A DNA stretch of 64,000 nucleotides from positions 209,861-273,860 of the forward strand of contig NW_002060949.1 of NCBI RefSeq assembly GCF_000150275.1, read 5' to 3'. The notes under the pieces were generated by a model. It had not been told where the DNA came from, ran no database searches, and saw only the letters and a program-made list of their open reading frames with translations. This document shows positions 1 to 13,767 of this stretch, piece by piece (the stretch's first letter is position 1; every line of letters begins with the position of its first letter). The stretch comes from Trichoplax adhaerens (Eukaryota; Placozoa; Uniplacotomia; Trichoplacea; Trichoplacidae). The position numbers were made by a program, and so were the translations under genes.

Positions 1-938
1 TATTGCATATAAGCGAATGCTGATCGACCCGTATAGTACGCAGGGACACAAACTACTTTTTAGAGTACTGCCTCCACTACACCAGTTGTCGGTCCGTCCT
101 AATCTAGACTTCAATCATAAAATTAGTTTTTGAGAGACTGACTGAATTGTACAGTATTAATAACAGCAGAGTACAGCACTGTCCATAGTTAACAGCAGTG
201 TTATATTTATTTATTAATTAGTTAATCGGTGACTGCACAAGAATAAGAGCTCACCCAACTCTAGACTACAACCAGGGGCTTCTAAGAGAAGCACTGAAAG
301 AGAAATTCTTTCAGGAGTCCCTCTTGTATCAGCATCAATCAAAATGGACTTTCTGAACCGAACCTTTGACAGGGTCTAGCTAGCCTAGGAGTGGAGGGAC
401 TAAAAGCCGTAGGAACTGAGACAGAGAGACTGACAGTGGACATCCATTGACTAGACCTTTATCGTGTCAAACTGGCAATTTGATTGGCTAAAAATTGCTA
501 ATACTGTACAGTATACAGTATTACTGTACGCGTGACTGCTACAGCGTACTGTACAGTGCATAGTAGTACAAGTGTGTACGAGCGTTGTGTGTGTGAATGT
601 GTGATAATAAAGTATATTAATTAATTATAATTAATAATTAGAATTAGAATTACTATCGAAACTTAGTAAAGCCTCAATAAAGTTATCTCGAGCTCAGGTG
701 TAGGTGTTGATTAACACGAATTTGACACTACTTTCATTAAAGAATGATATTCGATATTTATCTTCTACGAAATTAATTTGGATCAAGTCTTCTTAGTACT
801 ATATGAATAAAACAGTTATATGCAGAAAACAAGTAGTAAATTATATATTATCAAAAGTAAATTTGAATAAATCCGTAAAGTCCGTATTATCAATACTTAA
901 ATTTCACGAATCAACTCTTGCACCCCAAGTATAGAGAT
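1..938. other. Upstream non-coding region of TRMT13
   Basis: No open frame here carries a recognisable protein. The stretch is AT-rich and includes a cluster of palindromic TACAGTA/TACTGTA motifs around 505-560, annotated separately. It presumably holds the promoter and 5' UTR of TRMT13, but I see no convincing TATA box at a useful distance from the start codon at 939. Confidence 0.5.
505..560. repeat. TACTGTACAGTA-type palindromic motif cluster A
   Basis: Several overlapping copies of TACTGTAC, TACAGTA and GTACAGTG lie within about 60 bp, roughly 380 bp upstream of the TRMT13 start codon. The full 12-mer TACTGTACAGTA is its own reverse complement. Similar clusters lie upstream of the next three plus-strand genes. 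Function unknown. Confidence 0.6.
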
Positions 939-3900
939 ATGGCCGACAACAGTAACAATTCTCGACCTCATTGTGAGTATTATTTACCTCGAAAGAAGAG
1001 ATTTTGCCGAATGATACCTAAAGTTGGTGATCGCTTATGTGGTGAACACATGCTGTATGCATCTGAGGTACAGTTAACAGTTCATAGCTTAATAGCTTAA
1101 TATACGAGTAGACTATGTTTATTTGGTGTCTAACTGCAATGGAAAAGCTAATTTTTGATTATGTTACATCAATATTGCTTGAGCCTGTATTGAACGTAAT
1201 TAATTAACATACTATAGAATCATTCACCAGTGTGAATTAGAACTTACATCTTAAATTCTTAATTAGTTGTCTAATTAAATATTTCTTTTTCTTACCTTGA
1301 ATTAGGCCTATAACGAACTCGGCAATATAAATAAGCAAGAGAGAAAGAGAATACCATGTCCACTAGATTCCAAACAGTAAGTGAAAATTAAACTGAAATT
1401 ACATTGCTTAATTAATCATTGAATTGAAAGCAATAGCAACATTTGCTACCTCTCTGCTATAGGAGTTACCTCTTTACTCTTAACTTCTTACATTATCTTA
1501 ATCATGGCTGTAAACCTTTTATCTCTTCTCTTTTGATTTCGTTTTTATTATACAGTATGTTACATAACTCCCTAAATGTACCTCTAAGTAGACAAATATT
1601 ATATAGTACTCGTATATTGACTACAGTGTGACATCATATGCCAAAATTCACTGTCCGTTAATATTACAGTATGACGTCGATGTTCTCTAGTTTGCAAATA
1701 CCGTAGTAATTACAGTGTTATGAATGCTACTTGTACGACTTGCTATGCTGATTGTTAACTTACTTGTTATGTCCATAGTACTGTATACGAAGATAAACTG
1801 GAGAAGCACTTGAAACTTTGCAATGCTAGACATACCACCCTATCGGTAATTATACGTCTAATTAGACGTTACTAGTGCATTATAACACATACGTATGAAT
1901 AACTTCAAGATTTATTATGCTTACTGGTATAATGTCACGCCCGCGATGCTTCGCAGAAATGTACGGTTATTGTAATAAATTAAATTAAATTTTAATACTT
2001 GCATGGAGCATATTATACAATTATACCTTTATACTGATAACGCTTGCCACATAAATTCAGTACTTCGCGGTTATTCGTCTACATGTTGCATATTACTATA
2101 GGACTACTACGAAAAGGAAGTCAATTCCGGACATATTAGCCAATCTATATCAAAGGTGAGCGATGTATAGCCATCATTCGATCTAGAATTCTCGAAGAGA
2201 TTGAGTACTGAAATTGGAAGCATTCCTATTTTCGATAGTATATTTTTGCATACTTATTCTATGTACTTTGCCTAAGTGATGCCTTAAAAGGGATATTATT
2301 TTATGCTATATATTCGATCGGTAATCTCAATAAATTAAATAATTAACTCTTCTTAAACAGAGACCATTATCTGACATCCCAGAAGAGAAAGTGCTTCATA
2401 TTATAAATAAGCTGTATAAACTTTCAAAGGGTAATATGTTAGCGTTATGAATTAGATTTATGCTAAGATTATTCTCGTTATTAACCTTTAGTTGGCCTTT
2501 GAACAGAGTAAAGTTGATATTATTTCACTCTCAATTAGATCAATCTCTTTCGAGCGAAAGAAGTATTTTACAACATCATTCACTGAAAGAAGAAATAGAT
2601 GGTAACCCTGACGCTACTAACGCAATAAAACATTACCTGCAGCAGGCATCCATAATTGGTAATATGGAGAAATTTGGATTACTAAGATCCCAGGCTTGCT
2701 ACATAGAATTCGGTGCTGGAAGAGGTACTGTACCAAATGAGGAATAATTTACTTTTGCTAAATAATATAATTTGTAATTTAATAATGATTTCAAAATAAA
2801 GAAGTTTCCTTTTAATGGTATTTCCTAAAAGTTGAAGCATTTATGAAAGTATCATAGGAACTGATCTATAGTCGATGTTTTGTCATGTTTTAGGGAAACT
2901 GTCACACTGGGTAGCTCGAGCGTTATCCGAATATAATAACAAGGTCGAATTTGTATTAATAGACAGAGCAAATAACCGACGGAAGGTTAGCTTACACATG
3001 TGCAATCACGATAGTTATCTGATTTCATAACAGTTTCTGCTGACAAAACTTTAACCGAAGTAATGTGCACCTACTTGTAAAATATTTTCTTTGCAATCAG
3101 CTTGACTGCATGCACACCAGCAATAAAATGGGACCTAAATTCGAACGTGTTAAAATGGACATTGAACATTTCAATTTAGGTATAGTAATTTAAGAAACTT
3201 TTCGAGGGTTAGCTATGTAAGCTACTAAAGCATTGATTTTAGATATCTTAAAAGAAATTGTTTATCCGAATTGTTAATCGAAAGTTTAGTGCACTAATAA
3301 CAATCTATACGTTTATAATCAGCGAAATATTCGTTTAAAGCCGATTGGGATGTTATCGGCATTGGTAAACATTTATGTGGAGCAGCTACAGGTAAATTGA
3401 TATAAATATATATTGCAGTAGCTCAGATTAAAAATTTTTACGTCATATGCTGACGATACTGTATTCGTTCAGTCACTTAAGTTAGAAATCTATCGAAATA
3501 TCTATAATAGTACAATAAATATTATTGCTATCCGATGATTTGAACCGTTAACTTTATTACAGATGTAAGTCTGCGGTGTCTGATGAACACTCAGAGTCAA
3601 AATAGTAAATGCAGGTAAAAAGTTCGAAAATAAAAGGTACAATTTACGTGAATTAAAACTGATTTCGCAGCCTTCAATTTTTACATAGAACACGTAATAG
3701 CGTTCGTGGAGCGATTCTTGCTCTGTGTTGCCATCATCGATGTGATTGGAAAAGCTACGTTAATAGGGAATATTTTCTAGAATTAGGATTTGATGAAGAA
3801 GATTTTAATGTAATATGTAGCTTATCGAGTTGGGCGACATGTAGTTTTCATAAGGGCCAGTCTGAAGGCGTATCTGCGGAAACTAGCACCTCAGTTATGC

Positions 3901-4279
3901 ACGGTAAAGAAATTGGCAGCGATTCTTGTGCTAATGAATCAAACTTGGGTTCAGCTGTGTTTCAGTCAAGGTACTCATTAGGACTAGTTCTAAATGTTCT
4001 TACTATAGCTTTGTCTTGATTTTGCAGTACTTAATGCATTAATTGTTCCGAAATCTCGATGATCAAATTTTGCAACATTTTTTTACCAGGCTTAATCAGG
4101 ATTTTCGACAAAAGAGAGAAGAAATTGGTCAATTATGTAAACAACTCTTAAATGTAGGTAGAAGTGCTTATATGCGAAATCACGGGTATAACACGAGGTT
4201 GATAGAATTTGTTGATAACAACGTAACTCCAGAAAATATTTGTTTAATAGCAACATGTAATGAAGATGTGGATACATGA
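939..4279 (+). CDS. TRMT13: TRMT13-like tRNA (position 4) 2'-O-methyltransferase, 12 exons, complete
   Basis: The known family enzyme methylates the 2'-O ribose at position 4 of certain tRNAs with S-adenosylmethionine. Exons: 939-1067, 1306-1376, 1779-1845, 2102-2155, 2361-2430, 2509-2724, 2894-2985, 3101-3179, 3323-3391, 3563-3614, 3701-3970, 4090-4279. They join in phase to 452 residues (human protein 481). Visible in order: an N-terminal zinc knuckle (CEYYLPRKKRFC...LCGEH, residues 12-37), a CHHC U11-48K-type finger (CPLDSKHTVYEDKLEKH...C, about 61-81), the SAM-binding glycine loop YIEFGAGRGKLSHW (about 194-208), IGIGKHLCGAATD (about 271-283) and ALCCHHRCDW (about 306-315). These are the TRM13 family signatures. 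I chose ATG 939 because it gives MADNSN leading straight into the zinc knuckle; an upstream in-frame TTG is not a likely start. All introns are GT-AG. A poly(A) signal lies at 4494. Confidence 0.93.
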
Positions 4280-5139
4280 ATTTGAATACGCGATATTCAA
4301 GTATCCTATAATGTTACTTTTTATTAGTTAGATTAAGGACGAATGTTACGCTATAAAAACAGCTATAAAAAATTTTATTAATTTTCTGAATTGTATAAAA
4401 GTTAGCTATTATTTCAATTGAAAAAAGCATTTGCAAAAATCAGCGTCTACATTTTTGATTAAAGCTTAGGAATAAGTTTTCATTGCACCATCTAATAAAA
4501 AGGCATTCAATGCTGCAGCTTATGATTAAAGGTATTGCATCAATGTGGGTTATATACGTCCTGATAGTTGTATTGTGCGTTATACTTGAAATTTGAATAT
4601 TCTTCAATTTATCTAGTACTTTACCTGACAAACTATAATTATGATCGACAAAATCGTGTATAATAATAATTAATAAATATAGATTTATAATCTAAAGGTT
4701 ACTTTGGAATTTGAAACAATTCTTTGCGAGGGTGCTGAAGTAATTTTCTCTAACTTTTATTTGCAAAATGAATTATCCATCGGAATCAACGTTTTCAGCA
4801 TTTGAAGACGTTATCGAATAAATGAAGTCCCTCGTCAATTATAATACGTAAGCTCACACGATATGGAGTTTACTAAAGACAAACAAGATTGCATAGGTAG
4901 AATGAGACACGCTGTTTATAAGATACACTTCACCTATTTAGCTAATAAAGCCATCATCAAAGAGGAAATTATCCGCTTTGTGTTGTGTAGTAGTTTCAGC
5001 TAATTACAGTAGTAATGGAAGTACGGTAGTATTAAGAAGTAAAATAGTCTACTATGTTGGTATTATTAAGGCACTCATATTGCAACTTTTATAATTCACG
5101 TACTGGACGTCCTCGTATTTAAAGATGAAACTCAAAGCA
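4280..5139. other. TRMT13 3' flank, no gene seen
   Basis: AT-rich sequence after the TRMT13 stop, with AATAAA at 4494-4499 as a plausible poly(A) signal. Short open frames on both strands show no family resemblance or splice logic. Confidence 0.45.
4494..4499 (+). terminator. Candidate poly(A) signal of TRMT13
   Basis: AATAAA about 215 bp after the TRMT13 stop codon. A second copy lies near 4671. Either could be used; assigned by position only. Confidence 0.4.
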
Positions 5140-5965
5140 CTGTACTGTACACTGTACAGTACAATATGGTATCACGTGATATTGCGGCTTTTACTTCTCT
5201 CTCGAGGTAACACATGCGTAGAAAGATGAAGGAATGCTCAACACTGCACAGAATAGAATCTGCATTTTACAGAACATGGATAACTTTGTAAACTACTTGT
5301 AGAGTACAGTATATTATAATTCATTAGGTTGACTTGAGTACAGATTTATTAATGACGTTTTATTCATTGAGACCTTTCTATTGTGATCTACAAATCAAAT
5401 CTTGACAGCAGCGCTAAACTCTACCGAATGCAATTTCAGTTTAGGAGCAACATACAGTAGAGCTGTATTTTTAGTACTATACAGTACAGTACAGTATAAT
5501 GGTATTTCGATTTCAGATTGCTAAGGATTGGAATGAAGGAAGAATATGTATCGCGTAGTTTATAGCAAGAAATAAGATGGAAATACAGTCCTGTGATCAT
5601 CATTATTCCATCATAATAATTATTATTAAGTTGTAATGGTCAGAATAAACACCTCTATAATCCTCTTTTATCCAATGAGCGAGGGACTAATAATCATACA
5701 CCAATTATACAGTACAGTACAGTATGAGCGTAGAAGTCTTCCTAGCGTACCGTACTGTACTGTACTGTATTGACTACGAAGTCCCCAGTGACTTTATATA
5801 GCGACTGAACACCGATAACACGATGAGCAGCATGGATGGGGGGGAGTCATCAGTATGTATCGTAAATTACGACACATACCATACTGTACTGCATATTTTA
5901 GATACACGCAAAGTATGACGAGCATGACTTCACTCGCCTAGAAAGTCATACTGTACAGCGTACAG
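5140..5965. repeat. TACTGTACAGTA-type palindromic motif cluster B
   Basis: Dense copies of TACAGTACAGTA, TACTGTACTGTA and GTACTGTAC occur at about 5145-5165, 5480-5500, 5708-5770, 5880-5892 and 5947-5963. The last group ends about 120 bp before the ATG of the ZC3H13-like gene at 6083. Most groups are short runs of a 5-bp unit alternating TACAG and TACTG, so they are palindromic. No protein is supported here. Confidence 0.7.
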
Positions 5966-6082
5966 TAGAGTTGGGTACAGGACTAGTGTCGGTGTGAGTA
6001 TGTGTATTGAAGTGGCAAAGGTAGAGAATATATTTGAGAGCTCCAGGACGACATCGCCATAAGATTCGATCAATAGACAAAA

Positions 6083-9000
6083 ATGTCGAAGCTTTCAGGG
6101 CGAAAAGTGACAATTAATCATAGCGAACCTAAGGAAAATTATAGTGAACCTCAAAGAAAAAGTGTCTTTCTACGCCTAGGAACATACAAAAATTTAGAAG
6201 TACGTACAGTATATATAACCACATAGTGCTGTAACAGTCTTTTGCTACATTCAACTGGCAAACTTCGATATCTTCATTTCATCCGTACAAACTGTATTTC
6301 TATTGATGTTTACCAAAATGATAAAGTTATCGAACAATTTGGCACTAAAAGGTGGTGCCTGTAGGTGCTTGATATACCTTAGATTTATAAACGATATGTC
6401 TTGTTCCTGAGATGAGATTATACACTGAAAAATATCGAAACAATTTGTTTCCATTTATTAATGAATTATATTATATAGGGATATTATTTTTTAACTTACT
6501 TTATGTGCGTTTCTTGACGATAGTTTGTAAATATATAATTATTAGAATTTCAGCTTTATTTTCATACGTACTTACATACCGTATAATAATCTTTAAATTC
6601 CAGCCGTAATGGCTGAAAGTAGCCAGTAAATGGGATCGTTAACGTTCTATCATTACTTTCGTAATATCATGTGAAAATGCAATCTGGCTAATCATGTCAC
6701 CATCAGAGCATCAATCTACTGTTGTATTCTACGTCATAAAGCGAAATATTGGTTACTTTACAGGCTACCCTATACACCAGGTTATGGGTGGCAATGATAA
6801 AAACTTTACATTTATCTTACCACAATCATATAATTAGGGACCACCCAATCTGGCGTTGACTAATGTACCTTACAGTACAGTAGTCACTAATCACTGGCTA
6901 CATGAATACGTGTTTTATAATTATAATTTAAGTCTAGTACAATTTATCATAGTACCAGTTAATAATTACAGTAGCACAGAGAATATGTTTATGACACCAA
7001 AGTGATACATTCAGATGGAGCAAAGTTATAATATCGACTGTCTATTAGTATAGAAATTCATAACACATTCTATCGAATTAACTGTGAAGGCATTGCTATA
7101 TAATAAGTACAGTAATACAGAGGCAATCCTGATTTTAACTTTTTAAAAATGTACAATCTAAAGTATCATGCGTCAGCCTATTCTGTAGATTCATAATCCT
7201 ATCTGATATACTGTGTAGTAGTTGTACGTATTACAATATCTTGTAATATCACGATTACTGTTAACGAGCAAATAATTAGCCGTTATCTCTGTTTTGTTGG
7301 ATAATAACTTGCTAAAATAAATTCCAACTTGCTAATTAATGAGTGTGCAAGGCTGCAGCAGACGCTCTTCTTTTACAATACTACTATAACTCTCATTATG
7401 TCTCTGTTATACTGTAAGTGATTGCTGCAGAGATTCTGAATGTACCCAAATATAAGCAATAGCGCTGCATTCTGGATGCTTATTATTACATTCAATTTAT
7501 AACCGAAACGTACTTTCTGTAGTATCTGTATACTTTTAGTTGGCCTTCATGTAAATATGGTACGAAATACAGTAGGTGTATATGCTTGTGAAGTAAACAC
7601 AGCATATTGTCCTAGCATACTCTAGTGGAGATACGAGTACGCGTGTCATATAGTATAGAAGATACATGACTTGCTGTAAATAGGGTCTGCTCCACTAATA
7701 TTTATTATTACGTACATCCGGCCATAATGAAGCTTCAAATTGTGCATCATAAACGCACGTTTTAAACTATGCCATTTCAGGAATACGTTGTAATATTCAC
7801 AGTTATGATTCCTACTTTTACACTGTCATGAGTGGACTGTAGGGTTACTTTGAAATCATGCACTTATCATTTCTATCTATGTTGAGCGTTACGAATAGAT
7901 AAGGAAAGTCTTATTTCTCTTTGATAGGGCCACTGTCGATACTGGGTTAAACTTGGACACTGTAACTTAAGACATAATTGTCCATTTCTGCATGACAAAA
8001 TGCATCGTGGAAAATTTAAACAAAACCATCAGAGGAATGAAGTCAGGTAATACAATTTTATTTTAATTTTAATGTACACGTACAGTATTTTTGGTATATT
8101 TATTTGCATACCAAAATAAAGTAAATTGATCTCTATCAGGTATTTGTATGCAGATGGCTCAATATAACAAAATAGCATAGCAATTGCTTCATAGCCGTTA
8201 TACTAGTAGTAAAGCAGAGATCGCTATTGACATGTATTTAATATAATTGCTTGATAATACAGTAATGTTTCATGAATTTATGAAGATAATTCTGTATCTT
8301 TTGATTTTAAATAGGGATGATTCATCGAAAGGTATCAACATTACTTCGGTCATATATTGCCCTAATTCATACCGTAGTAGCCTCTAAAATAATTCTATAA
8401 ATATAATTTTCATTTGGTCTTAAAGATTACTGTAGTTTGTACGAGGAGAACATGATCTTATTTCTTCTGTGTGCTATAAGGCAGAGTAATATTGTTCAGT
8501 ATATATCTAGCGATAACGGTTGCATAGTGGACCGTTTCTGTTGGTGTAGCTTCTGGTCGATTCGCGTTAAAGTTTTTAAAATTTTAAAATGCTATAGATA
8601 AATTTGATGCAGATAGGCATGTTTGGACGTCAAAAGAATCAAGTAATTCAAGGCAAACGCATTCAGAATATAGAAGGAGTAATAGTCAAGATTCGTCATC
8701 CAGGCAAAATAAGAGAATTAGGAGAGAAAGTGATAGTGATTACTATGATAAAGAAGACGAAAGAAGACTTTTGAAAAGACGAGAAGAAATTAATAATGAG
8801 CTTAAGGAACTGAGCGAGATTCAAGATGTTGATAAATTTGATGACCTAAGTGAAAATTTGTCCGACGAAGGTATTTGCACACGCGTTAGAAAATTTTTGA
8901 AGTCCTTAACTGTTGTTGCTTACAATACAAAATAGTAAAGCAATTACTGTAAGCCTTGTTTATACTTTCATGTTACAGTGACAATGTCACATGTATTTCT

Positions 9001-10438
9001 ATGGTATCGTAAACTCATAATAACAGTTGTTTATATACTGTAAAATTACAATCGAAATAATTTATTACTTAATTTTATATATAACTGCTACTGTACTTAC
9101 CTACTTAAATAATGTCACCCCTACAAAGTTGATAGTATACTTACGGATTTAGTTAAGTTTCTATTTGCTGTTAGTTCATTCCCATTTCATATCAATTTAT
9201 ACTTATAACATGTCGTCTGTGCCAAAAATTGATACGAATTTTAATCCCAATACTTTATTTTACTGCGCTTTATGCATCAATCAAGGTTCTGATAATGTTG
9301 CACCGTTCTATGAGGTATGATAGCTATGATATTTACTGTTTAAAGATTTCGGTTATATAGCTTTAACATTGCGATGTGCTTGTTAGCAGACTGGAGAAGG
9401 TTTGGAAATAGAGTTTAACAATTGCAGTGAAGATGCAAACTTTAAGGTGACAGTTTCAAATAGTAAATCTTCCGATACGACCTTACATCGTATAAATGAT
9501 AAACGACAGTTTAACAATGACTTGGTGAACCAGCAAAATAAAGTATACGTTGACGGCCAAGAAGATATTTCAGATGAAGATAATAGTGAAAATATGGCAA
9601 AGTTACAAAGTAGCAGTGATATCACCACTTCTAGAAGTAGTGTTAGCTACGACAGGTCAGCATATAATTTCGTCATATACCCTATGATAATGCACTTGAT
9701 TCAAATACTGTTATATCTGATCGAGTTGTACCTTGATAATTATTCAATTTTGCCATAGATCAATGTCTATGAAAGAAAGTGACCCAGTCAAGAATGTCAG
9801 TTATAATATAGACTGTTCGTCATTTAGTCCTGTGTGTTTACGTAATAGAAGTAATATGCAATAACGGAGTATTAACTTTCTTGATTATAGCGTCGAGAAC
9901 CTAGTGGACCTTCCTTTTCTAATAACGATATATTTAGTGATGTAAGTGATGACGATACAGACGGTGTTACCGATACAAATGCTAGTTGTTCATCGAAGCA
10001 AGATAAGCGTAGTAAGGTATTTAACTCATTTCTTCCCGATGATTTACGGTATCTAAATGAAGTGATGCAATTTTTTTAATGCACTATTTCGTATTTCGTA
10101 AAAAAGTTACTTTACGACGATATTAGTGATGAAGATTTAGACCCTACGACAAATAATGGTGAGGAATATTTCCTAGCTTGCTTGCAGTGTTTAAGACACT
10201 ACTCGTAATTAGCTTTGTGGAATCATAGTCTCTAAAAGTAAAATTGGTAATAACTTATAGTAATTGTGTTTTTTGTTACGTAGATGATGATCAATTAAGT
10301 ACGAGTAGTGAGGATGTCGTAGATCATACTAGTATTGGGAAAAGTCCTTCACAGCGAGTAACCATGAAGAATTCCAACGAACGATTAGCAGGGAATTATG
10401 CCAGTAAGTCTGAAACTATTGATCAATACAGTAATTAA
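6083..10438 (+). CDS. ZC3H13-like CCCH zinc-finger protein with acidic Ser-rich tail, 9-exon model
   Basis: Exons in this model: 6083-6199, 7928-8046, 8617-8870, 9175-9314, 9390-9655, 9759-9850, 9898-10016, 10107-10158, 10284-10438; joined length 437 residues. The start (MSKLSGRKVT, then RKSVFLRLG) and the CCCH finger (CRYWVKLGHCNLRHNCPFLH, CX8CX5CX3H, residues 42-61) match the N-terminal layout of ZC3H13, a cofactor of the m6A writer complex. Next comes a basic, charged helical stretch (ERRLLKRREEINNELKEL), then a CALC element (about 179-182), then a low-complexity acidic tail with three similar motifs (DISDEDN, DVSDDDTD, DISDEDLD) in separate exons. It is much shorter than vertebrate ZC3H13 and I see none of the conserved C-terminal block. 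Junctions after 8870 are less certain. A two-gene reading is possible: one gene ending at an in-frame TAG near 8936 and another starting at ATG 9210. The 9850/9898 junction skips an AG at 9890 to stay in frame. Confidence 0.55.
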
Positions 10439-12540
10439 GTAGTGTTTGTATGAATAATCTGATCCTGCTTTAATGTTACCTGAAATGCGGTGAAGCTCGA
10501 GGAAGATCTCGGAAAGAGCGATATCACGATCACTAAAGGCAATTGTTTAAAATTCTAAAGTATCACACTAAATAAAGATCTAAAGTTGCTGAAGTTGGTA
10601 ACTATGGAAAGTGCTACAAAATGTCACTTAATTTATACGACTCTTCGGATAACTTGTAACGTGAATGTAGAGTTTGGGAGATCTGAATCAAGATCACATC
10701 GTTTAAATTGCATCTGCATCTGCATTTACGAAAATTTGAGTTATCGTCCACTTACTGATGCTGCTGTATAATTGATACATTTAATCACAGTCTATTTTTA
10801 TGACATCCATCAGATTACGGTGAATTGGCGCTATTTACTTGAAGTAATGCTCGATAGAAATAACTAAGAAATACAACATAATGAAAAGTTTTTGAAATTT
10901 ATGATTAATAATTGTAATAGACAGTAAATTCTAAATAATCATATTTGTCTAACAGTTTGTGTCCGCCACTATAATTGTAACTATATGATATCCACATAAA
11001 TTTAACATATAAGTAGTATTGAAAACAATTGCTACTTACAATTAAGCATAATCCTTTAATTTTATGATTTGATTTTAGTTGAAATCTGAAAGCTACGACT
11101 CAGTCTTGTTTAGCAGTATTGAGTAAAGCAGTTGGACTCTATTGAGCGCAGCATTACGTTTAGGAGATTTAAATTAAATTTAATATTATGGATATTAATT
11201 TCTTCATGTGTTGGAATCAGCAGTAACCAGTCGACAGTTTGCTATTATTTTCATATAGGAATTGAACTGCTTTAGTTCAAGTTTCTTACGTTTCTACTAC
11301 TTGTGATGGAATAATTTGTTTTTTTTTAAGACGAAATTTAAATAATGAAAACTTGTAAATGTTGTGCGCACTTGCATGTACTAGATATTTGAATCCGTGG
11401 TCTACGTTAGCGACGATTCCGGAAAATATTTAAAATTGCGTAAGATGCGACTTCGATAGCTTTATGCTGCATACTTTATCATGCCAACTGTATCAATTTA
11501 AAGTTAATGAAAGGTTAATGAGTTTATCATTGCTACGTATTTCGTAGATAGTGATTGATCCAGTTAAATTGGAGCTTAAGTCTTAAGTATCTAAAAATTC
11601 TTTTATTCAGAACAAGTGAAATCATTCGTTTATTATGTGATAAGTATTTACTCCATTCGTATGTATAAATTGGTATATGAGATTCTTTCGTAACTTAATT
11701 TAAATTATTTGTATTGTTTGATTAAAATTGAAATAGTATTTCGTTTGTTTTGTTTTAATTCTTTTACTTGATGTAAATATATTTAATGTTACTGTATACA
11801 TGATGTATGGCGTATTTATACACGTATGTAGGATATATACGTTTACTGTCAAGATTACTATTATAATAATATATTATATATCTCTCCATATATGTACATG
11901 TTACATTTTCTAGTGGTCATAAATAAAACATGCGGAGTAGCATGCTATCATTGATACTTGTAAAATTTGATTTTAATTGTTTTTATCGTAGCTAATTTTT
12001 TCGTACGTTAAGGCTAGTCTGCGTAATACTGTACCACATAAGAATTTTTGACCTAATTTTGCATCTGTGCAGCTAAGATTGCACCGGAAACAGATCGTAA
12101 TTAGTTCATATTATACAATTAATGATGATACTTGTAGTTTACTAAAAACTGGGGTTCATTCATAATGTCATTTTTGAAACTTAAAAGTGACTGATTTTAA
12201 TTTAAATTACAATTATTGTTGAGTGACGTGTGTTATCGAATCAATCTATTTATTGCACTTAAGTTATGAACGTACCTAATTACAGTTAATAATAAAAAAT
12301 AGTTTATATGGTATGATACTGTCAGGGACTCCTAAGAAAAATGAGGGACCTCATACTGTAATTGCCATCGTACTAGGGAGAGTCATCGGGGAAGAATTTT
12401 TCCCACGTGTAAATCATGTCCTATAGAACAGTATTGCACTGACAGACTGTATCTGCTGTATAACTTTAACCAAAGCTACCGTGCAGTATCCATCGAAAGC
12501 TATCGAAAGTGGACGCATTTTACATTTCATACTGCAGCTC
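10439..12540. other. Intergenic AT-rich region, no gene seen
   Basis: No spliced frame or RNA gene is recognisable. AATAAA at 10571-10576 is a good poly(A) candidate for the preceding gene, 133 bp after its stop. The rest is AT-rich sequence with many stops in all frames. Confidence 0.45.
10571..10576 (+). terminator. Candidate poly(A) signal of the ZC3H13-like gene
   Basis: AATAAA 133 bp downstream of the predicted stop at 10436-10438. Confidence 0.45.
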
Positions 12541-12544
12541 AAAA

Positions 12545-13620
12545 CGGTACTGTATACAGTTTTAGTTCAGGTGCTACTGTTTACACCGTACTGTGTTTAT
12601 ATCGTTTTTAGACGTAGAAAAACGGGAAAAACATAACTTCAAACTCTAACGTATAAACACTGTACTGTACTTTAGAATCAGTCTATTATTATTATTGTAA
12701 TCATCAAAGAAATATAGATTCTCTGTTTTTTTTAGAAATATTTCTGCATGAATAAAGATAGTTTCTCTAATTTATAAAGAAAGATGGTTTCACAGATTTA
12801 CATGCTTTGATATCTTTGTAGTTTGAGAACTGAATAGGCATTTTGCGAACCGGCTAGGCATTTTACAAATACTGTACGCTGAACTTCATACTCAAACGGG
12901 TACAATTACACCTGTCGATGATTTCAGTACTACTGTACTAGTACTGTACACTGTACAGCGGCTGAATGACTGACTGTTGGAGAAGACAAGACCATAGAGG
13001 CATACTGTAGATAGAGTACAGTACGTACAGTACTGTACAATACAGACAGTGCATGAGTATATTGTACTGTACACTGTAAGAAGTGTTTATTTTCTTTCCA
13101 GACTCAGAAAAAGAGAAAAAATACTACTGAAACTAAGGCAAAATTAGTATACTATATACCATTATGTAGCTAGATCAGTCAAAGCACACATGGTACTAAT
13201 AATTACTATGTGCAGTACAGTACTGTACTTTGCTATGCAAAAGTTGGAAACGAAAATAAACACAGTGTACTGTACAGTACGTACTGTATTGTACTGTACA
13301 GTACGTACTGTACAGGGTGTAGAAATTCGATCTAGATTTAAAAAAAACAGATAAAATGATCAAAAGATATACAGTTTTATGGGTTTTATTCGAAAATAAA
13401 TCATAAAAATATTCACTGACTTATCTAAAAAGAAATTCTACACCTTGTATTGTACTGTACAGTACAGTACTGTACTGTACACTGGGCGTGCACTGTACAG
13501 TCCTGTAGTGTACTGTACAGTACGTACAGTACACTTCCGGGGCCCACTTGCCCCTCAAAACAAGTCCATGATTGTACAGTACAAATGCTTCTATTTCCTA
13601 CAGTACTGTACTGTATGAAA
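12545..13620. repeat. TACTGTACAGTA-type palindromic motif cluster C
   Basis: The richest cluster lies in four groups: about 12545-12672, 12930-13075, 13205-13320 and 13447-13620. They are runs such as GTACAGTACTGTAC, including near-uninterrupted palindromic tracts at 13262-13316 and 13450-13535. The last group ends about 150 bp before the TUT4/7 start codon. The tracts are self-complementary, so they open spurious Cys/Tyr/Val/Gln-rich frames on both strands. Confidence 0.8.
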
Positions 13621-13767
13621 AAGAACATTTGCTGACGTCCGACACTTTGACGGAAGTGATCTACCGTAGGCAGAGACTTGTTTCACCGGTGGAAGAATTC
13701 TTTGTAGCTAGTTTTTTGGCGCTTGGCTTTGGAATGCTAGCGAGTCTAGCCGAAATTAACCATTAAG

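Noticed and set aside
10586-10771. 61-codon frame after the ZC3H13-like gene
   Set aside because: Lies downstream of a plausible poly(A) signal and resembles no known protein; the short hexamer duplication near 10711 is trivial.
12892-13074. Minus-strand open frame rich in Cys, Tyr, Thr and Val
   Set aside because: It is read through the TACTGTACAGTA repeat; composition and both-strand opening come from the palindrome.
13425-13635. Overlapping frames on both strands just upstream of TUT4/7
   Set aside because: Mirror-image translations of the same palindromic repeat, with no family resemblance.
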